The notes under the pieces are model-generated. The model worked only from the letters and a program-made list of their open reading frames with translations, made no database searches and was not told where the DNA came from. 9,897 bases of DNA from the NCBI GenBank assembly GCA_019114925.1, contig DXEO01000138.1, positions 1 to 9,897 of the forward strand, given 5' to 3'. Made by a program: the position numbers and the translations under genes. Position 1 is the first letter of the stretch; each line of letters opens with the position of its first letter. Positions 6,784 through 9,897 of this stretch are shown here, piece after piece. The stretch comes from Candidatus Corynebacterium faecipullorum. GTDB taxonomy: Bacteria > Actinomycetota > Actinomycetes > Mycobacteriales > Mycobacteriaceae.

Positions 6784-8109
6784 ATGACGACGACGAACCG
6801 TAGCAAGAAGCCCGAAGGCGAACCCGTAGGAATCGCGCTGCTTGGATTTGGCACCGTGGGCGCTGAGGTCTTCCGCCTCGTGCAGGAGAACGCTGACGCT
6901 TTTGCGCACCGCATCGGCGGACCCGTGGAGATCCGCGGCGTCGCCGTGCACAACAAGAACAAGGTGCGCCCAGGCGTGCCCGAGGAGCTGCTGACCGACG
7001 ACGCCAAGGCGCTTGTCCTGCGCGATGATATCGACCTCGTCGTCGAGGTCATCGGCGGCATCGATTTCCCGCGCGAGCTCGTCCTCGCAGCCCTCAATGC
7101 CGGCAAATCCGTGGTCACCGCCAACAAGGCACTTGTTGCTGCACATGCGGATGAGCTCGCTGAGGCCGCCGACCGCGCCGACGTTGACCTGTATTTCGAG
7201 GCCGCCGTGGCCGCCGCCATCCCGGTCGTCGGCATGCTGCGCCGCTCCCTGGCCGGTGACAAGATCCAGCGCATCTCCGGAATCGTCAACGGCACCACGA
7301 ACTTCATCCTGGACGCCATGGAGTCCACGGGTGCCTCCTATGAGGATGCGCTCGCTGAGGCCACGCGCCTGGGCTATGCTGAGGCCGATCCCACCGCTGA
7401 CGTGGAGGGCCACGACGCTGCCTCCAAGGCCGCCATCCTGGCATCCCTGGGCTTCTACACCCGCCTGACCTTCGATGACGTCTACTGTGAGGGTATTTCC
7501 AAGATCACCGCCGATGACATCAAGGCTGCCAACCAGGCTGGCTACTCCATCAAGCTGCTGGCGATCTGTGAGCGTCTCGTGGATGAGGAGACCGGTGCGG
7601 AATCCGTCAACGCCCGCGTGCACCCGACGCTGGTTCCGAAGGAGCACCCGCTGGCTTCGGTCAGCCAGTCCTATAACGCCATCTTCGTTGAGGCGGAGGC
7701 CGCTGGCTCGCTGATGTTCTACGGCAATGGTGCCGGCGGTAACCCCACAGCATCTGCCGTGCTGGGTGATGTCATTGGTGCGGCACGCAACGTTGTCCAC
7801 GGCGGTCGTGCGCCGGGGGAGAACACCTACGCCAACCTACCTATTGCGGAGTTCGGAGAAGTGGAAACTCGTTATCACGTCGACATGGAAGTTGAAGACC
7901 GCACCGGCGTGCTCTCCGCCATCTCCGGTGTCTTTGCCCGCCATGGGGTTTCCCTGCGCACCGTGCGGCAGGAAGACGGCGATGCCACCGCGCGCCTCAT
8001 CGTGGTCACCCACGCGGCTAAGGAAGCGGTGCTCGAGGACATCGTTGTTGCTCTCGGCGAGCTCGATGAGGTCAAGGCCGTTCACTCCGTCATCCGCCTT
8101 GGCGTCTAA
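6784..8109 (+). CDS. hom: Homoserine dehydrogenase
   Basis: The product is 441 residues, close to C. glutamicum Hom (445). It reduces L-aspartate 4-semialdehyde to L-homoserine with NAD(P)H, the branch leading to threonine and methionine and away from lysine. The Rossmann motif GFGTVG is at 21-26, TANKALVAAH holds K115, and the catalytic-type lysine is K215 in EGHDAASKAAIL. The substrate-domain motif IVNGTTNFILDAM is present. A C-terminal ACT domain begins near 368 (VEDRTGVLSAISGVF) and should mediate feedback inhibition by threonine. Its glycine G375 aligns, by my recollection, with G378 of C. glutamicum, the site changed in feedback-resistant mutants, so the enzyme here looks wild-type. The frame is open back to 6640, but the ATG at 6784 is preceded by AAGGGGA and matches the family start. 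thrB follows after 17 nt in the same operon. Confidence 0.97.
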   Translation: MTTTNRSKKPEGEPVGIALLGFGTVGAEVFRLVQENADAFAHRIGGPVEIRGVAVHNKNKVRPGVPEELLTDDAKALVLRDDIDLVVEVIGGIDFPRELVLAALNAGKSVVTANKALVAAHADELAEAADRADVDLYFEAAVAAAIPVVGMLRRSLAGDKIQRISGIVNGTTNFILDAMESTGASYEDALAEATRLGYAEADPTADVEGHDAASKAAILASLGFYTRLTFDDVYCEGISKITADDIKAANQAGYSIKLLAICERLVDEETGAESVNARVHPTLVPKEHPLASVSQSYNAIFVEAEAAGSLMFYGNGAGGNPTASAVLGDVIGAARNVVHGGRAPGENTYANLPIAEFGEVETRYHVDMEVEDRTGVLSAISGVFARHGVSLRTVRQEDGDATARLIVVTHAAKEAVLEDIVVALGELDEVKAVHSVIRLGV

Positions 8110-8126
8110 GGGGCTTAGGTACAACA

Positions 8127-9050
8127 ATGAGTATCGATATCGAAGTAGGCACCAAGGTCACCGTCCAGGTTCCGGCCTCCTCGGCCAACCTGGGCCCGGG
8201 CTACGACACTCTCGGCATCGCGCTGAGCCTCTATGACACCGTGGAGGTAGAGGTCACCCGCTCCGGCTTGGAGGTAGAAATCTTCGGCGAGGGCGCCGAT
8301 GAGCTGCCTCGCGACGGCTCCCACCTGGTGGTCAAGGCCATCCGTTCTGCGCTCAAGGCTGCCGACGCGGAAGTGGGCGGCCTGCGCGTGGTGTGCACAA
8401 ACAACATCCCGCAATCCCGCGGCTTAGGCTCTTCGGCCTCTGCCGCGGTGGCAGGTGTTGCCGCGGGCAATGGCTTGGCTGGTTTCCCGCTCTCCGAGGA
8501 GCAGGTTGTGCAGCTGTCTTCGGCTTTCGAGGGTCACCCGGATAATGCCGCGGCCTCCGTGCTGGGCAACGCGGTGGTTTCCTGGACCACCGTGCCTGTC
8601 GACGGCCGCTCGCTTCCGGAGTACCGCGCCGCCACTTTGGAGGTGCACCCGTCTATCAAGGCCACGGCTTTGGTCCCGGACTTCCATGCCTCAACCCAGG
8701 CTGTGCGCCGCGTTCTGCCTTCCCACGTCACGCATGCCGACGCCGCCTTCAACGTCTCTCGCACCGCAGTGAACGTGGCGGCGCTGACGGCTTACCCGGA
8801 CCTGCTGTGGGAGGGCACCCGCGACCGCCTGCACCAGCCTTATCGCGCTGACGTGTTGCCGGTGACCTCGGAGTGGGTCAACCGCCTGCGCAACCGCGGT
8901 TACGCCGCCTACCTGTCGGGCGCTGGCCCCACCGTCATGGTCCTGCACACCGAGCCCATCGAGGAAGCCATCCTCGATGATGCACGCGCGCAGAACCTGC
9001 GCGTGCTGGAGCTGGAGGTCGCCGGGCCGGTCTCCGTCGAGCGTGGCTAG
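8127..9050 (+). CDS. thrB: Homoserine kinase
   Basis: The product is 307 residues, the normal size for GHMP-family ThrB (309 in C. glutamicum). It phosphorylates L-homoserine with ATP to O-phospho-L-homoserine, the substrate of threonine synthase. Family marks are the N-terminal VPASSANLGPGYDTLGIAL (15-33), the ATP-binding loop PQSRGLGSSASA at 95-106 and the C-terminal glycine-rich LSGAGPTVMVL. The ATG at 8127 lies 17 nt after the hom stop; AAGGGG at 8108-8113 overlaps that stop, and a closer AGG sits at 8117-8119, so translation is probably coupled to hom. No separate promoter is seen. Threonine synthase (thrC) is not next door, as is also the case in C. glutamicum. The stop lies 5 bp from the stop of the convergent regulator gene, with no obvious terminator between. 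Confidence 0.97.
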   Translation: MSIDIEVGTKVTVQVPASSANLGPGYDTLGIALSLYDTVEVEVTRSGLEVEIFGEGADELPRDGSHLVVKAIRSALKAADAEVGGLRVVCTNNIPQSRGLGSSASAAVAGVAAGNGLAGFPLSEEQVVQLSSAFEGHPDNAAASVLGNAVVSWTTVPVDGRSLPEYRAATLEVHPSIKATALVPDFHASTQAVRRVLPSHVTHADAAFNVSRTAVNVAALTAYPDLLWEGTRDRLHQPYRADVLPVTSEWVNRLRNRGYAAYLSGAGPTVMVLHTEPIEEAILDDARAQNLRVLELEVAGPVSVERG

Positions 9051-9055
9051 GTTAA

Positions 9056-9754
9056 CTAGCTGGTCTTTTCCACGCTGATCCGGCACACGCCGTTTCCGGC
9101 TTTAGGGACGAGTTTCAGGCACAGCCGCCCGCCGGAATCAGCAGCCGTTTGCTCCAAGAAACCATCGTGGATGGCGCAGATGAAGGGGGAGGGCTCTACA
9201 CCGGTGGTAACAAATGGGCAGGCGTGCAGCTCCACATCGGTGCGGCCCGCCTCGTCGAATTGCTTGGCCGAAGTCACTGGGTCAAAGCCCATATCGCGCA
9301 TCATCCGATAAAGCGGGCCGAGTGCCTCAGCACCATGGCTGGCGGCCGCAGTTTTGGCCCATTCGCGGCCAAGCTCTCGCGCCTGCTCCGAGGCATAATT
9401 ATTGAGCTGCTCCTTATCCGCCAGGGCTTTAATCAACACGCTGATGAGCGTGACGTATTCCTCCGCCACCGAACGGTTGTCTGGCACCCGCACTTGGAAG
9501 ATCAGGGAGGGGCGCCCGCGCCCCTGCGCTGGGGCGGTGACTACTCGTACCGCGCCGGCATTGATGAGTTCATCCAAGTGACCGCGCGCGGTGTTGACGT
9601 GCATGCCCAGTTTCTGTGCAATCTCGGCGGCACGTGCTCCTTGCGGAAATGTCTGCAGGATAGAGAGAACCTCGCTCTGCTTGGGGGAGAGCCTCATCGT
9701 GTCGGGAAACAGCTCGGTCGATGAGCGAGGACTGTGGGTAGAACGTGTGGACAT
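9056..9754 (-). CDS. arnR: ArnR-like winged-helix regulator with four C-terminal cysteines (probable NO-responsive repressor of nitrate respiration)
   Basis: The product is 232 residues. Residues about 20-88 form an ArsR/MarR-like winged helix: the helix-turn-helix is near 41-66 (ARAAEIAQKLGMHVNTARGH) and the wing holds QGRGRPSLIF. The C-terminal part has four cysteines, C179 (HACPF), C193 (FICAIHDGFL), C212 (RLCLK) and C224 (GVCRI), spaced C-x13-C-x18-C-x11-C, as expected for an Fe-S cluster site in the SufR/COG2345 type of regulators. In C. glutamicum arnR (cg1340) lies directly after hom-thrB and next to narKGHJI; ArnR represses narKGHJI and the NO-detoxifying gene hmp and loses activity with NO. 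The name rests on family and position, not on alignment; a SufR-like or other COG2345 regulator is the alternative. The frame is open to 9850, but the ATG at 9754 (MSTRSTHSPRSS) has AAGGAG (9764-9769) 9 nt upstream. Confidence 0.8.
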   Translation of the reverse strand: MSTRSTHSPRSSTELFPDTMRLSPKQSEVLSILQTFPQGARAAEIAQKLGMHVNTARGHLDELINAGAVRVVTAPAQGRGRPSLIFQVRVPDNRSVAEEYVTLISVLIKALADKEQLNNYASEQARELGREWAKTAAASHGAEALGPLYRMMRDMGFDPVTSAKQFDEAGRTDVELHACPFVTTGVEPSPFICAIHDGFLEQTAADSGGRLCLKLVPKAGNGVCRISVEKTS

Positions 9755-9897
9755 GGATCTTGGCTCCTTGATTAACGCTATGGGGATCCTACATCCGGCA
9801 CCCTGATTATCTCCTAACGCGGAGCTTTGAGGCGCCGGGTTTTGCTTCACGACGGCGGTAAAGGCCGCAGATTAGGTACGGGTGTACACCGTGAGAG
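9755..9897 (-). other. Upstream region of arnR up to the right edge; possible end of an unseen gene
   Basis: Nearest to arnR, two possible -10 hexamers read on the - strand: TAGGAT (9786-9791) and GATAAT (9806-9811). Neither has a good -35. A frame enters from the right edge at 9896 on the - strand and stays open for 29 codons to a TAA at 9807-9809; it could be the C-terminal tail of an upstream gene such as narI, but the peptide (ending GASKLRVRR) does not show the NarI C-terminal motif I would expect. A perfect 10-bp palindrome GGTGTACACC lies at 9881-9890. I make no gene call here. Confidence 0.3.

Noticed and set aside
6742..7800. Open frame of 352 codons on the - strand across hom and its promoter
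   Set aside because: No family features and it would overlap the promoter and most of hom; hom is certain.

Overview
The window reads as a piece of a Corynebacterium chromosome. The basis is gene order: argS, lysA, hom and thrB in a row on the + strand, then an ArnR-like regulator on the - strand. This is the order known from Corynebacterium glutamicum, and the proteins match my memory of that genus closely. The DNA is GC-rich with strong G/C preference at third codon positions, which suggests one of the higher-GC corynebacteria (for example the C. aurimucosum/minutissimum/striatum group). The species is an inference I cannot test here.

Left part (1-3384, - strand): a lactate-use module. lldP encodes a lactate permease of the LctP family and is followed by a good intrinsic terminator. 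A 313-base non-coding gap comes next, then lutA and the start of lutB, which leaves the window at the left edge. lutA and lutB overlap by one base (TAATG) and are clearly co-transcribed. LutC probably lies beyond the left edge. Together they would import lactate and oxidise it to pyruvate through an Fe-S enzyme complex.

Middle (3385-3620): a divergent promoter region between lldP and argS. Both genes lack a convincing Shine-Dalgarno sequence, and both have a -10-like hexamer (TAGAAT, TAGACT) ending exactly 8 nt before the ATG. This suggests that both mRNAs are leaderless or nearly so.

Right part (3621-9050, + strand): aspartate-family amino-acid genes. argS and lysA are separated by 12 nt and form one unit. 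A hairpin and a promoter separate them from hom and thrB, which are 17 nt apart. LysA makes lysine from meso-diaminopimelate; Hom and ThrB carry aspartate semialdehyde to homoserine and O-phosphohomoserine for threonine and methionine. A McbR-like operator overlaps the putative hom promoter.

Right end (9056-9897, - strand): a winged-helix regulator with four C-terminal cysteines, most likely ArnR, the NO-responsive repressor of nitrate respiration. It converges on thrB with only 5 bp between the stop codons. In C. glutamicum arnR sits next to narKGHJI, so nitrate reductase genes may lie just beyond the right edge.

I see no mobile element, CRISPR array, tRNA or rRNA, and no clearly new gene system. 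The second-look items are regulatory: the symmetrical leaderless promoters, the McbR-like site, and the inverted repeats upstream of lutA.
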